A DNA stretch of 64,000 bases from Streptococcus pasteurianus (GCF_004843545.1 NZ_CP039457.1:772501-836500); one strand, 5' to 3'; shown: positions 18,454-28,711, numbered from the stretch's first letter. The notes: generated from the sequence alone by a model not told the origin. A program made the numbers and translations.

Positions 18454-20130
18454 ATGACAGATAACAATAAACAATATGGGGCTGATTTGGTAGTGGATAG
18501 TCTCATCAACCATGACATTGACTATGTTTTTGGTATTCCTGGTGCTAAAATTGATCGTATTTTTGACACTCTTGAAGATAAGGGACCACAGTTGATTGTA
18601 GCTCGTCATGAGCAAAATGCTGCTTTTATGGCACAAGGGATTGGACGTATTACAGGTACACCTGGCGTTGTGATTACAACAAGTGGACCTGGAGTTTCAA
18701 ATTTGGCGACAGGATTGGTGACCGCAACGGATGAAGGGGATCCTGTTTTAGCGATTTCAGGTCAAGTAAAACGTGCCGATTTGCTGAAACGGTCTCACCA
18801 ATCTATGAAAAATGTGGCAATGATGGAACCAGTTACAAAATATGCTGTAGAAGTTCATGAGCCAGATACTCTCTCTGAAACAATTGCTAATGCCTATCGT
18901 GTGGCAAAGTCAGGTAAACGTGGTGCAAGCTTTGTTTCCATTCCACAAGATGTGACTGACAGTTTGGTTTCCGTAAAAGCAATCAAGCCATTAACAGATC
19001 CTCAATTGGGTTCTGCGTCAGTTGGTGATATCAACTATTTAGCGCAAGCTATCCGAAATGCCGACTTACCCGTTCTTCTTCTGGGAAATGGTGCTTCAAC
19101 GCGTGCAGTTACAAAGTCTATTCGTAAGTTATTGGATGCTGTAAAATTACCAGTTGTTGAAACTTTCCAAGGTGCAGGTATTGTTTCTCGTGAGTTGGAA
19201 GAAGATACTTTCTTTGGACGTGTTGGGCTTTTCCGCAATCAGCCAGGTGACATGTTGCTTAAAAAAGCTGACCTTGTTATTGCTATTGGTTATGACCCAA
19301 TTGAGTATGAAGCCCGAAATTGGAATGCTGAAATTTCAGCTCGTATTATTGTTATCGACGTTGCGCAAGCTGAAATCGATACTTATTTCCAACCAGAACG
19401 TGAATTGATTGGTAACATTGCGGATACGATTGACTTGCTCTTGCCTGCCGTTAATGGTTATGTTTTGCCAAAAGCATCAGTAGATTATTTGCAAAATCTG
19501 AAGAAAAATGTTGTCGAAGATGTCAAATTTGACCGTAATTCCAAGGAAGGTTTGGTTCACCCGCTTGATGTTATTGATGTCTTACAAGAAAATACAACAG
19601 ATGATATGACTGTCACTGTTGACGTTGGTAGTCACTACATTTGGATGGCACGTTATTTCAAATCATACGAAGCTCGTCATCTGCTCTTTTCAAACGGCAT
19701 GCAGACCCTTGGAGTTGCACTTCCTTGGGCAATTTCAGCAGCACTTGTTCGTCCAAATACGACAGTTGTTTCGGTGTCTGGAGATGGTGGATTCCTTTTT
19801 TCAGCACAAGAATTAGAAACTGCAGTACGTCTCAAGTTGCCGATTGTCCATATCATTTGGAATGATGGCAAGTACAATATGGTCGAGTTCCAAGAAGAAA
19901 TGAAATATGGTCGTTCATCAGGTGTTGACTTTGGTTCTGTTGATTTTGTAAAATATGCTAGCAGTTTTGGGGCAAAAGGGTATCGTGTTGATAGTAGAGC
20001 TTCATTTGAAGAAATATTCAAGGAAGCTTTAAAAGAAGCAAATAATGGACCAGTTTTAATTGATATTCCAATTGACTACAAAGATAACATCAAACTTGGT
20101 GAAACAATCTTACCAGATGAATTTTATTAA
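18454..20130 (+). CDS. alsS: Catabolic acetolactate synthase
   Basis: 558 aa. Joins two pyruvates to 2-acetolactate with thiamine diphosphate, the first step to acetoin. N-terminal Pyr domain with [13 protein letters not shown] and the conserved Glu-type region [15 protein letters not shown]; central domain; C-terminal PP domain with [15 protein letters not shown] and [13 protein letters not shown]. No regulatory subunit gene is nearby and aldB follows, as for the catabolic enzyme rather than IlvB. ATAGGAG precedes the start. Confidence 0.95.
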   Translation: MTDNNKQYGADLVVDSLINHDIDYVFGIPGAKIDRIFDTLEDKGPQLIVARHEQNAAFMAQGIGRITGTPGVVITTSGPGVSNLATGLVTATDEGDPVLAISGQVKRADLLKRSHQSMKNVAMMEPVTKYAVEVHEPDTLSETIANAYRVAKSGKRGASFVSIPQDVTDSLVSVKAIKPLTDPQLGSASVGDINYLAQAIRNADLPVLLLGNGASTRAVTKSIRKLLDAVKLPVVETFQGAGIVSRELEEDTFFGRVGLFRNQPGDMLLKKADLVIAIGYDPIEYEARNWNAEISARIIVIDVAQAEIDTYFQPERELIGNIADTIDLLLPAVNGYVLPKASVDYLQNLKKNVVEDVKFDRNSKEGLVHPLDVIDVLQENTTDDMTVTVDVGSHYIWMARYFKSYEARHLLFSNGMQTLGVALPWAISAALVRPNTTVVSVSGDGGFLFSAQELETAVRLKLPIVHIIWNDGKYNMVEFQEEMKYGRSSGVDFGSVDFVKYASSFGAKGYRVDSRASFEEIFKEALKEANNGPVLIDIPIDYKDNIKLGETILPDEFY

Positions 20131-20209
20131 ACTTGATTTTTTAATCATATGACAATAAAATAATATCAGAAGGCACTATTTAAGGTTATTGATGAAAGTG
20201 AAGGAGAAT

Positions 20210-20929
20210 ATGTCAGAAGCAATTAAACTGTTTCAGTATAATACGTTAAGTGCACTTATGGCTGGTCTTTATGGTGGAACATTGACTATAGGTGAACTTT
20301 TAGAACATGGGGATTTGGGGATTGGAACACTAGATTCTATTGACGGGGAACTGATTATTCTTGATGGTAAAGCGTATCAAGCTAAAGGATCTGATGGTAA
20401 AGCAGAGGTGGTAGAAGTTTCTGATGATGTCAAAATTCCTTATGCTGCTGTCGTCCCTCACCGAGCTGAAGTGGTTTTTAAACAACGCTTTGAAATGACT
20501 GATAAGGAATTAGAAAAACGCATTGAGTCATATTATGATGGTGTTAATTTATTTCGTTCAATTAAGATAAAAGGAACATTTGTGAAGATGCATGTTCGTA
20601 TGATTCCAAAGTCAGCCCCTGACATTAAGTTTGCTGATGTTGCTACACGCCAACCAGAATACACACGTGAAAATATTTCAGGGACGATTGTCGGAATTTG
20701 GACACCAAAGATGTTCCATGGTGTGAGTGTTGCAGGTTATCATTTGCATTTTATTTCTGATGATTTCACATTTGGTGGTCATGTGATGGATTTTATTATT
20801 TCAGAAGGTGTTGTTGAAGTTGGGCCAGTTGATCAACTAGATCAGCGTTTTCCGGTTCAGGATCGTAAATACCTTTTTGCAAAATTTAATATGGATGAAT
20901 TGAAAGAAGATATTGAAAAAAGCGAATGA
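20210..20929 (+). CDS. aldB: Alpha-acetolactate decarboxylase
   Basis: About 239 aa. Converts acetolactate to acetoin. The zinc-ligand motif GYHLHFISDDFTFGGHVMDF gives the HxH...H set of this family. ATG 20210 is preferred because AAGGAG lies 5-10 nt upstream; an in-frame ATG at 20189 has no ribosome site. With alsS it forms a pyruvate-to-acetoin route that limits acid production and drains branched-chain precursors. No clear T-tract terminator was seen behind it. Confidence 0.95.
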   Translation: MSEAIKLFQYNTLSALMAGLYGGTLTIGELLEHGDLGIGTLDSIDGELIILDGKAYQAKGSDGKAEVVEVSDDVKIPYAAVVPHRAEVVFKQRFEMTDKELEKRIESYYDGVNLFRSIKIKGTFVKMHVRMIPKSAPDIKFADVATRQPEYTRENISGTIVGIWTPKMFHGVSVAGYHLHFISDDFTFGGHVMDFIISEGVVEVGPVDQLDQRFPVQDRKYLFAKFNMDELKEDIEKSE

Positions 20930-21475
20930 CGTCATGAATGTCATTATACGCATAAGATGTCTTGGTTCTATTAGGAAAACTAGAAGATATGGGTTGTTAC
21001 GCTGAAATATCTAGAAAATCAGGAGTAGTCTCACAATAATGATACTATCATAAAGAGAATCTTGTATTAAAAAGCTATATGAACTTATAGAAGAATGACA
21101 CTTTAATCTGTACTGCCCCCAAAAAGTTGGACCATTAATTATGATAAGGATTTAGTTCTGTATTGTACAGGGCTAAGTCCTTTTCTACCATTTGTCAAGC
21201 ATATCAAGGTATTTGATGAAAAATAGTTTGAGTTCCATATGTCAAACTAAGGAAATTGTCTTTTTTTGAGCTAAAGTTTAGTATAAAAAGTGTACACAAA
21301 ACCAACACCTTACCTAGTGATTTTTTTGATAAGGTGTTACAATAATATGGCATAAACAATTTTACCGATTTTGGGTAGAAGTATAATCGTAAAGTTTGTT
21401 ATGCGTTATGAGGTAATACATTGTTCTGATGAGACGATGTATAGAGGCAATCGTATGTGGTTTGGTTGAAGTTAC

Positions 21476-22471
21476 TTACGATTGTCTTTTCCGTTTCTCA
21501 TAGAAATCTGCAATATGACAAAGATTGGTATGGCTAGCTGAAGCTATGTTATGAATGCACTTAAAGAGAATCTTTCTGGCATAGGGATTCCCACGTTTGG
21601 TGATATGTTCCTTAGCTAGAAAGTTCCCAGATTCATAATGTCTGAGATCAATGCCGATAAAAGCATTGATTTGATTGGCAGAGTGAAATCGACGAATGTC
21701 ACCTAGTTCACCAATAATACTTGTCGCTGTGGTTTCAGCTATTCCAGGAATAGAGAGAAGAATCTCGTATTCTGGCAAAGATTGAGCCAATGTTACCATC
21801 TCCTCTAAAACACCTTGTCTGTATTCAGAAAGCCTAAGTAACTCCCCTGCATAATATTTGACCTCTTCCATCATTGGAGAGGTTTTTTTGACCGCACAAT
21901 AAGACTGATTAGCTAGTTTTGTAAGCTTATCTACTAAGTAAGTTACACGTTTTTCAGAGATGCGTTTTGATGTAGACTGACGGATGATAGCTGTTAATGC
22001 GGCGTCATCCAACTCCAGTACAAAACTATTACATGGAAAAGTCATGACCAAGTTCCAATATTGTTTCCCAGTTGGTGCCGACAAGATGTTTTCCAATTCA
22101 GGAAAAGTGACTTGTAAAACCTTGTGCAGACGGTTTTTAGCGCAGACAATATCCTCAGTAAGATTCTGATAGAAACGGCTGAGGTCGCGTAATTCTTGAT
22201 AAAGCGCGTCTTGGACATAGCTTGGTTTACGATTGAGGATGAACTGAGACATAGCTAGTTTTTCAGCGTCAATCTTATCCGTTTTACGTACTCGTAAGCT
22301 ATCTAGTTGTTTTTTGGATTCTAAGGGATTGAGTCGTGTATAAGCGTAACTATTGTCCTCAAAGAAGACCTGAATACGGCGATAACCATAATTACCTTTA
22401 TGGTCATCGTAAATGGTTTGAATCATCTCTTTGACCTTCTTATCTTTATTAGCTCTATTAAAACGTTTCAA
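21476..22471 (-). pseudogene. Chimeric IS3 orfB / IS110 transposase
   Basis: An open frame of 331 codons. Residues 1-34 (ending DDHKGNYGYRRIQ) are IS3-type orfB; from residue 35 (VFFEDNSYAYTRLNP) it is IS110 transposase, with RVRKTDKIDAEKLA of the RuvC-like domain and LLSIPGIAETTATSIIGELG plus the serine-containing C-terminal domain. The junction is near 22370. The first part of the IS110 DEDD domain is lost. After RKRQS a TAA replaces a sense codon; the frame then continues as VTSTKPHTIASIHRLIRTM to about 21362. Confidence 0.75.
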
Positions 22472-22672
22472 CTGATAATAGTAAGTAGAATGAGCTAGCT
22501 TAGCGGTTTTCAGTAAAAGGTCTAATCGAAATCCTCCTGAGACCAGTTCTCTAACAGTCTCCGCCTTGTGCGCTGTAAGATTTCTCCCTCAAGCGCAATT
22601 CTCTCAACTTTTTTAGATAAGCTACCTCAGCACGCAGATGTTCATTCTCTTCAAGAACATGCTCTAGCTCAG

Positions 22673-23055
22673 TCATCTCTTCAGGCGTCTTTTTTTAGGT
22701 TTACCCCCCATCTTACTCGGTCTCCCTCGTTGTTTCTTAACAATAATATACCCGTTTTTCTTGTATTGTGCTATCCAATTTGGTAATGTTCTCATATTAG
22801 GAAGCGCATAGTCAATAGAAACACTCCCTTGAGAATCCCCTTGAATCAGAACCTTATCAATGATTTCCTGTTTTAGCTCAGGGGAATAGTGACGATTGGC
22901 TGTCTTTTGAATAACCTTGATACCATGACGCTCAATTAAGCGGAACATATTAAGTTATTAGTATTCATACCGAACTGGTCATGAATTTATGACCAAGTAA
23001 CGCCTGATTTTCTCATCTCATATATTTTTACTTTATCTTCATAACTTAATGTCAT
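22673..23055 (-). pseudogene. IS3-family orfA, broken
   Basis: The minus-strand frame starts at 23055 with MTLSYEDKVKIYEMRKSG, meets a stop after VTWS, and continues after a frame change as MFRLIERHGIKVIQ to QRGRPSKMGGKPKKRRLKR. It holds helix-turn-helix domains typical of IS3/IS150 OrfA. A run of seven A (complement of 22690-22696) followed by G marks the programmed frameshift site into the leucine-zipper-like segment ELEHVLEENEHLRAEVAYL. Confidence 0.7.
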
Positions 23056-23332
23056 GCAAAAAGCACCCTAATTGTTAGATTTTATGTCCAACTTTTGAGG
23101 TGCAGTTTAAAATTGATTGTCTTTTTTGTTTTGTAGATATTTAAGGGTGAATCTTTATCACACTTATATTGAATAAATCTGATTGTGTGTCAGAAATAGT
23201 ATCAAATATGAAGTCTGATAGAAGTATTTAAAACGATTGTGGGAGAGGGGATATAGTGATGAGCCAAATTTGCTTACTTCTGCGGTGGTTTTAAACACTG
23301 TGAAAAATTGATTATACTAAACAAATAAGTTG

Positions 23333-23368
23333 TTGGGAAAAAGTCCTTGTTTATGATACTTTTCCCAA
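23333..23368. promoter_or_regulatory. Dyad upstream of the mannose-type PTS operon
   Basis: TTGGGAAAAAGT (23333-23344) and ACTTTTCCCAA (23358-23368) form an inverted repeat about 65 bp before the promoter. No T tract follows, so an operator is more likely than a terminator. The rest of 23108-23400 shows no gene. Confidence 0.35.
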
Positions 23369-23403
23369 TATGAGTTACTAAGTTTCATTATGTTGATAAT
23401 CTA

Positions 23404-23432
23404 TTGTTTTCCCCTAATGGAGTTGATAAAAT
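23404..23432 (+). promoter_or_regulatory. Promoter of the PTS-alpha-glucosidase operon
   Basis: TTGTTT (23404-23409), a 17-bp spacer and TAAAAT (23427-23432). The cre site starts 5 bp downstream. Confidence 0.55.
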
Positions 23433-23436
23433 TAAA

Positions 23437-23452
23437 ATGTAAACGATAACAA
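23437..23452 (+). promoter_or_regulatory. CcpA-binding cre site, perfect consensus
   Basis: ATGTAAACGATAACAA fits WTGNAARCGNWWWCAW at every position. It lies at the expected transcription start, where CcpA would block transcription while preferred sugars are present. Confidence 0.8.
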
Positions 23453-23466
23453 AAGGAGGAAATCTT

Positions 23467-23943
23467 ATGTCAGTAGTATTAGCAAGAATTGATCAACGTC
23501 TTATACATGGTATTGTGGTTACCCAATGGGCAGGATTTACAAAAGCAAAACGTCTCATGGTTGTGGATGACGAGATTAGCAAAGATGAAAGTCAGAAGGC
23601 AGCAATGAGAATGAGTAAGCCAGCTGGTACAGGTATGTCTATCATTGATACTAATACCGCTATTACCAATTTTGCAGCAGGGAAATATGACAGTCATAAT
23701 GTATTTTTGATTGTTCGCCATCCTCAAACGCTAGTTGATTTGGTTAAGGGAGGAGTAGCTATTCCAAAAGTTAATATCGGAATTATATTTGATGGTCCTG
23801 GTAAAAAGACAATTAGGAAAATGGTTTCAGTAAATGATGAGGAAATCAATTCTTTGAAGGAATTGGAGAAACTTGGTATTGAAGTGACTTTCCATTTTGT
23901 CCCAAATGACGTTGAGGAGCCAATGAGTTACTACATTGATTGA
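23467..23943 (+). CDS. PTS mannose/sorbose-family EIIB
   Basis: 158 aa. The phosphorylated histidine lies in ARIDQRLIHGIVVTQW (His 15), the hallmark of mannose-family IIB. It receives phosphate from EIIA and passes it to the sugar during uptake. AAAGGAGGA precedes the ATG. First gene of a B-C-D-A set followed by an alpha-glucosidase, which suggests the sugar is an alpha-linked gluco-oligosaccharide; the exact substrate is inference. Confidence 0.93.
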   Translation: MSVVLARIDQRLIHGIVVTQWAGFTKAKRLMVVDDEISKDESQKAAMRMSKPAGTGMSIIDTNTAITNFAAGKYDSHNVFLIVRHPQTLVDLVKGGVAIPKVNIGIIFDGPGKKTIRKMVSVNDEEINSLKELEKLGIEVTFHFVPNDVEEPMSYYID

Positions 23944-23954
23944 GGTAAAAAGAA

Positions 23955-24749
23955 ATGGATATTATTCAAGGAATCTTAATTATTTTACTATCATTTTGGG
24001 TAGTATTAGATCAACAAGGACTGGTCGTTGTGACTTGGTTTCCTATTATGGTGTCATTATTTGTTGGTCTTATCATGGGGGATATGGAAACAGCTATGGT
24101 TATTGGTGGAACTTTCCAATTAATGTCTTTAGGTGTTGCCAATATCGGGGGCTCATCCGTTCCAAACTGGGGATTAGCAGCGCTAGTTGGAGGTTATGTT
24201 GCGATTAAAAGCACGACAACTATTGAAGAGGCTAAGGCTGTTGCACTTGCTGTTGGGGTTCCAGTTGGTATGTTAGGAATTCAGTTAGATGTATTAGCCA
24301 AAATTTTAAATACTTATGTAGCACACTGGGCACAGAAAGCAGCTAATGCTAAACAGTTTGAGAAAATGAATCGGATTCTTTGGATTGGTCCACTTATTTT
24401 TGGATTATCGACGGCTATCCCAACGACTTTATGTGTTTTATTTGGACAAACAATTGTTACACTTATACTGAACTATGTGCCTGATTGGGTTACGAGCGGC
24501 TTGACGATTGCTGGAAATATGCTTCCGGTTGTGGGGATTGCTTTATTACTACAAGTTATGCCAGCAAAAAAATATTTATCCCTATTATTAATTGGCTTTG
24601 TCTTGACAGCGTATCTTAATTTACCAATCTTAGGAGTCTCTATTGTTGGACTAGCGTTAGCGTATTATTATTTCACAACAACAATTCAGAAAGTTACGAC
24701 TTCTAATCTTAATACCGTTGAAGAAATAGGAGATGATTTTGATGAATAA
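23955..24749 (+). CDS. PTS mannose/sorbose-family EIIC
   Basis: 264 aa, highly hydrophobic with several membrane helices. Family landmarks include WFPIMVSLFVGLIMGDMETAM, the GGTFQLMSLGVANIGGSSVP segment (key part GTFQLMSLGVANIGG) and GVPVGMLGIQLDVLAK. It builds the sugar channel with EIID. The end overlaps the EIID start by 8 nt. Confidence 0.93.
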   Translation: MDIIQGILIILLSFWVVLDQQGLVVVTWFPIMVSLFVGLIMGDMETAMVIGGTFQLMSLGVANIGGSSVPNWGLAALVGGYVAIKSTTTIEEAKAVALAVGVPVGMLGIQLDVLAKILNTYVAHWAQKAANAKQFEKMNRILWIGPLIFGLSTAIPTTLCVLFGQTIVTLILNYVPDWVTSGLTIAGNMLPVVGIALLLQVMPAKKYLSLLLIGFVLTAYLNLPILGVSIVGLALAYYYFTTTIQKVTTSNLNTVEEIGDDFDE

Positions 24750-25551
24750 GCAAAATGATATTGTAACAAATAAAGATATTAATAAAGCAGCTTTTAGATA
24801 TATGTTTATGGCTTGTAATACTTTTAACTACGAAACTCAACAAGGACCCGCAGTGGTGTTTGGATTAAATAAATTATTGAGAAAAATTTATTCTAATGAC
24901 GATGAGTATGTTGCTGCTTTAAATAATCATTTTAAATACTTTAATACGACAACTTGGATGGCTAATGTTTTACTTGGAGCGAGTGTGGCAATGGAAGAAA
25001 GAGATGGCGTTGCTGCTCAAGAAGCTGTTCAGAGCTTTAAAACAGGAATGATGGGGCCTTTAGCGGGTATAGGTGACACTCTTGTTTGGGTTCTTTATCC
25101 AACTATCATTGGTTCAATAGCTGCATATATGGGATTAGAAGGAAATCCTACAGGAGCAATTACTTGGTTACTACTCAATATCATCTTTCTGTTATTTAGA
25201 GTGAAGCTATTTAAGATTGGTTACCAATCAGGTATCAAATTAGTAACAGCTCTAGGTGATCGACTTAGTGTTTTTACTGAAGCAGCTTCTATAATGGGCT
25301 TAACCGTTATTGGTGCTTTAGTGGCTTCTGTCATCAAAATTAATGTTGCTCCTGTTTTTAAAACAGGAGAAGTCTCTTTATCTTTACAAACAGAAGTTTT
25401 AGATAAAATTATGCCGTCGCTATTACCTGCATTATTAACGCTAGTTGTTTATAAATTGATTGCAAGTAAAAAAATGTCTGTTATCCAGATTATATTTGGA
25501 ATTATTGTATTATCTATTATTTTATCTTATTTTGGGATTTTGAAAGCGTAG
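24742..25551 (+). CDS. PTS mannose/sorbose-family EIID
   Basis: 269 aa from ATG 24742, chosen because AGGAG (24728-24732) is 9 nt upstream; an in-frame ATG at 24733 abuts the ribosome site. Recognisable EIID segments: NTFNYETQQGPAVVFGLN, FNTTTWMANVLLGASVAMEE and GPLAGIGDTLVWVLYPTI. Membrane helices lie in the C-terminal half. It is translationally coupled to EIIC. Confidence 0.93.
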   Translation: MNKQNDIVTNKDINKAAFRYMFMACNTFNYETQQGPAVVFGLNKLLRKIYSNDDEYVAALNNHFKYFNTTTWMANVLLGASVAMEERDGVAAQEAVQSFKTGMMGPLAGIGDTLVWVLYPTIIGSIAAYMGLEGNPTGAITWLLLNIIFLLFRVKLFKIGYQSGIKLVTALGDRLSVFTEAASIMGLTVIGALVASVIKINVAPVFKTGEVSLSLQTEVLDKIMPSLLPALLTLVVYKLIASKKMSVIQIIFGIIVLSIILSYFGILKA

Positions 25552-25560
25552 GTTTATGAT

Positions 25561-25980
25561 ATGGTTAAAGTTATAATTGCTAGTCATCGTCATTTAGCAG
25601 ATGGTATGGATGATACGTTGAAGTATCTAGTTCCTTCCCTGACGAATATTGAAACCATCAGTGCATATGTTGATAATGAGCCAATTACTGTGGCTGTTGA
25701 AGCGGCATTAAATCGTTGTCAAGGTACGGAAGATATCCTGGTTTTTACAGATTTGTTGGGGGGATCAGTCAATCAGGAATTTGTTAAACAGTTAAAACCA
25801 AATGTTCATTTGATTACAGGTATGAATTTGCCAGTTATTATGTCTTTGTTACTCCAATTGGAAAATCAAGACTTATCTGAGTCACTAATCACACAGGCGA
25901 TTGAAGAGGCTAAAAATCAGATTATTTACGTTAATCATTTTCTACAAGAAACAGTCGATTCAGAAGATGATGAAATGTAA
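25561..25980 (+). CDS. PTS mannose/sorbose-family EIIA
   Basis: 139 aa. IIASHRHLADGMDDTL carries the active histidine at residue 9, and DLLGGSVNQ is the conserved second loop. Cytoplasmic protein that takes phosphate from HPr and passes it to EIIB. It follows EIID by 9 nt and the GH13 gene starts 48 nt later, without an intervening terminator. Confidence 0.9.
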   Translation: MVKVIIASHRHLADGMDDTLKYLVPSLTNIETISAYVDNEPITVAVEAALNRCQGTEDILVFTDLLGGSVNQEFVKQLKPNVHLITGMNLPVIMSLLLQLENQDLSESLITQAIEEAKNQIIYVNHFLQETVDSEDDEM

Positions 25981-26028
25981 TTTTTACAGCACATTATCTC
26001 GTTGAAAATAATATGAAGGAATAGAGTA

Positions 26029-27711
26029 ATGGAGAAAGATTGGTGGAAATATAGTGTGGTATATCAGGTATATCCACAGAGTTTTAAAGATAGTAATGGA
26101 GATGGTATTGGGGACTTAAAAGGAGTCATTGAAAAACTTCCTTATTTATCTTTGCTAGGTATTGATGTGATATGGTTAAATCCGATTTATGAATCACCAG
26201 GGGTAGATAATGGATATGACATTAGTGATTATTATAAGGTTGATGTCAAATATGGGAAACTAGACGATTTAAAGACATTATTAGAAGAAGCCCATAAAAT
26301 TGGGATGAAAGTAATCTTAGATTTGGTAGTTAATCACACCAGTAATCAACATAAATGGTTTGAAGAATCTAAAAAAAGTAAAGATAACCCTTATTCTGAT
26401 TATTATATCTGGAAAGATCCAAAACCAGACGGTAGTGAACCAACTAATTGGGGATCAACTTTTGGAGGTTCAGCTTGGGAATATGTTTCAGAGAGAAACC
26501 AATATTACTTACATTGTTTTGCTAAGGAACAGCCCGATTTAAATTGGGAGAATCCTAAACTACGTGAAGAAATTTTTCAGATGATTAATTGGTGGTTTCA
26601 ATTTGGTATTGATGGCTTCAGAATGGATGTCATTACATTAATTAGCAAAGATCCTAGTTATCCTGATGCACCCGAATCTTTACCATATACTAAATCGTAT
26701 TATATTGGTGCATCAAATGGTCCTAGGGTTCATGAGTACTTACATGAATTAAACCAGAAAGTGCTTAAACGGTATAATGTGATGACGGTAGGTGAGGCGC
26801 CTAATACCAATGCTGATCAGGCTCTTCGTTATACGAAAGCTGAAAATGAAGAATTAAATATGGTTTTTCATTTTGATCATATGCATTTAGATTACGGACG
26901 TTATGGTAAATTTTCTGATGTCCGTTTTAAATTAAGTGATCTGAAGAAGGTATTATCTGAATGGCAAGACAAATTATCTGAAGGGTGGAATAGTTTATAT
27001 TGGAGTAATCATGATCAGCCTAGGGTGGTAACACGATTTGGTAATGATGAGTTATATCGTGTCGAATCTGCTAAGATGTTAGGAACCCTACTCCATATGA
27101 TGAAGGGCACACCTTATATTTTTCAAGGTGAAGAGTTAGGTATGAAGAATGTACCTTTTGCGACATTTGAGGAATATCAAGACATCGAAACTCAGTATTT
27201 TTCACAGTTAATGGAAGAAAAAGGAGAGCCTGAAAGCTATATAAAAGAATCGCTTTACCTGAAGTCAAGAGATAATGCTCGGACACCATTTCCTTGGAAT
27301 GGAGATATCACCGATGGTTATGGATTTTCAACTTCAGAACCTTGGATTTCATATTCTAGTGATAATAAAGTAATTAATGCTGAAGCAGCTTTAGAGGACA
27401 AACAGTCTGTCTTTTATTACTATAAAAAGTTAATTGCTTTACGACATCAATTGCCTATCATTGTTTACGGTGACTATAAACTAATTAATAAGAGCGATAG
27501 TAATGTATATTCTTATTTGAGAACATATGAAGAACAAACTCTCCTTGTCGTATGTTCTTTTGATGACAAACCAACTTACGTTAGTCTTCCAAAAGATTTA
27601 CTTAAACGCTCAGGTCATTGTTTGATTCATAATTACCATAAAGAGCAATTACAGCTAAATGTTAAACAGGAACTTCAACCTTATGAAGCATTTGTTTATT
27701 TATTCACTTGA
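26029..27711 (+). CDS. GH13 alpha-glucosidase (oligo-1,6-glucosidase type)
   Basis: 560 aa, cytoplasmic. Catalytic (beta/alpha)8 barrel with nucleophile Asp 200 in GFRMDVI, acid/base Glu 256 in TVGEAP and transition-state Asp 329 in SNHDQPR; DLVVNHTS is region I. Valine directly after the nucleophile is the marker of alpha-1,6-specific members of subfamily 31, against Thr/Ala in alpha-1,4 enzymes. The last 80 residues form a beta domain. Position behind a PTS suggests it splits an imported, probably phosphorylated, isomaltose- or isomaltulose-like sugar. A 6-phospho-glucosidase role cannot be excluded. Confidence 0.9.
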   Translation: MEKDWWKYSVVYQVYPQSFKDSNGDGIGDLKGVIEKLPYLSLLGIDVIWLNPIYESPGVDNGYDISDYYKVDVKYGKLDDLKTLLEEAHKIGMKVILDLVVNHTSNQHKWFEESKKSKDNPYSDYYIWKDPKPDGSEPTNWGSTFGGSAWEYVSERNQYYLHCFAKEQPDLNWENPKLREEIFQMINWWFQFGIDGFRMDVITLISKDPSYPDAPESLPYTKSYYIGASNGPRVHEYLHELNQKVLKRYNVMTVGEAPNTNADQALRYTKAENEELNMVFHFDHMHLDYGRYGKFSDVRFKLSDLKKVLSEWQDKLSEGWNSLYWSNHDQPRVVTRFGNDELYRVESAKMLGTLLHMMKGTPYIFQGEELGMKNVPFATFEEYQDIETQYFSQLMEEKGEPESYIKESLYLKSRDNARTPFPWNGDITDGYGFSTSEPWISYSSDNKVINAEAALEDKQSVFYYYKKLIALRHQLPIIVYGDYKLINKSDSNVYSYLRTYEEQTLLVVCSFDDKPTYVSLPKDLLKRSGHCLIHNYHKEQLQLNVKQELQPYEAFVYLFT

Positions 27712-27749
27712 ATTTAGTATAAAAAATAATGGGTAAATTATAAAAGAGG

Positions 27750-27826
27750 GATAATGCCTATAAACTATTCTCACATCTTGGTTTGATATCTACGGTGTAG
27801 AAGGAATAGTGGCATTATCTTTTTTG
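27750..27826 (+). terminator. Terminator of the PTS-glucosidase operon
   Basis: GATAATGCC (27750-27758) pairs with GGCATTATC (27811-27819), and ACTATTC with GAATAGT just inside; six T follow. Confidence 0.75.
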
Positions 27827-27946
27827 TGTCAATAATGATTCCTAAAATATGATACAATGTTATTGCGTAAAATTAGCGGCTACTATTAAGAATAGTAGTA
27901 AAAGAGATTATGCATGATGATACGGTAGTTTGGTGGAGGGGAAGAA

Positions 27947-28711
27947 TTGAATTTTGAACAATTAGTTGGATTGCATTTTGATAAATTATCGGAGTCCGAA
28001 AAGGATTTGGCAAGATATATTATAGCTCATCAAGAAAGTATTGAAGAGTTAACGTTAGTAGAGTTAGGGCGAAAGGTCATGATGTCTAAAAGTACAGTCC
28101 TAAGGTTTTCAAAAAAGCTAGGATTTAATGGCTATTCTGAAATGAAGTATTTTATCCAATCTTCTATTGCGATGCAATTAATTCCATCAGAACAAGATGT
28201 GATTGATGAAGTGTTAGGGGATGTAAAAAATACCATTAAATTGATGAAAAATGTTGAGCTTGATAGAATATTTTCGGTGTTGAATAAAGCAAATAATGTT
28301 ATTATTTATGCAACAGGATTCACACAAAATAATTTTGCAAAAGAATTTTCTAAAGAGTTATTTTTGTTCGAAAGACCCAATTTTTTATTATCTGGAGAGA
28401 CAGATTTTTCGGCTATTTCTAATATGTTAAATGATGAAGATCTTGTTATTGTTATTTCTTTGAGTGGTAACACACCAAGTATCCAAGAGACATTAAAGAA
28501 TTTAATGTTAAAACAAGTATCTATTTTAGGTATCACTGAATTTGGAGATAGTTTTTTAAGACAACACTCCACTTATCAACTGTATTACGAAACTAGTGAA
28601 TTAGAGGTTAACTTTAAAGATAGTAAATCGATGTCTGGTCTATATGTTATTTTGATATTAGTTGCTCGTATGTATAATTTATATAGAAGACAATATAAAC
28701 ACAAGCTATAA
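27947..28711 (+). CDS. RpiR-family sugar-phosphate-sensing regulator
   Basis: 254 aa. N-terminal helix-turn-helix (about residues 1-75, with VMMSKSTVLRFSKKLGFNGY) and a C-terminal SIS domain with VIVISLSGNTPSIQE that would bind a phosphosugar. TTG is the likely start, preceded by GGAGGGG. Promoter -10 TACAAT at 27853-27858 (extended TGA). It probably controls the preceding PTS-glucosidase operon; direction of control is unknown. Confidence 0.88.
   Translation: MNFEQLVGLHFDKLSESEKDLARYIIAHQESIEELTLVELGRKVMMSKSTVLRFSKKLGFNGYSEMKYFIQSSIAMQLIPSEQDVIDEVLGDVKNTIKLMKNVELDRIFSVLNKANNVIIYATGFTQNNFAKEFSKELFLFERPNFLLSGETDFSAISNMLNDEDLVIVISLSGNTPSIQETLKNLMLKQVSILGITEFGDSFLRQHSTYQLYYETSELEVNFKDSKSMSGLYVILILVARMYNLYRRQYKHKL

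Larger units (their letters stand above)
21116..23107 (-). mobile_element. Dead IS3-family element carrying an IS110 fragment
   Basis: Inverted ends are visible: TGCCCCCAAAAAGTTGGACC near 21116 reading inward and TGCACCTCAAAAGTTGGACA reading inward from about 23105. On the minus strand lie orfA (broken), the beginning of orfB, and at the far end an orfB tail reading KGLSPVQYRTKSL before the left repeat. The middle of orfB is replaced by an IS110-family transposase lacking its N-terminus. Both transposases are non-functional. Confidence 0.75.

Noticed and set aside
20930..21115. Coding remnant downstream of aldB
   Set aside because: Short fragments in several frames with no family that I could recognise; left as unassigned spacer before the IS element.
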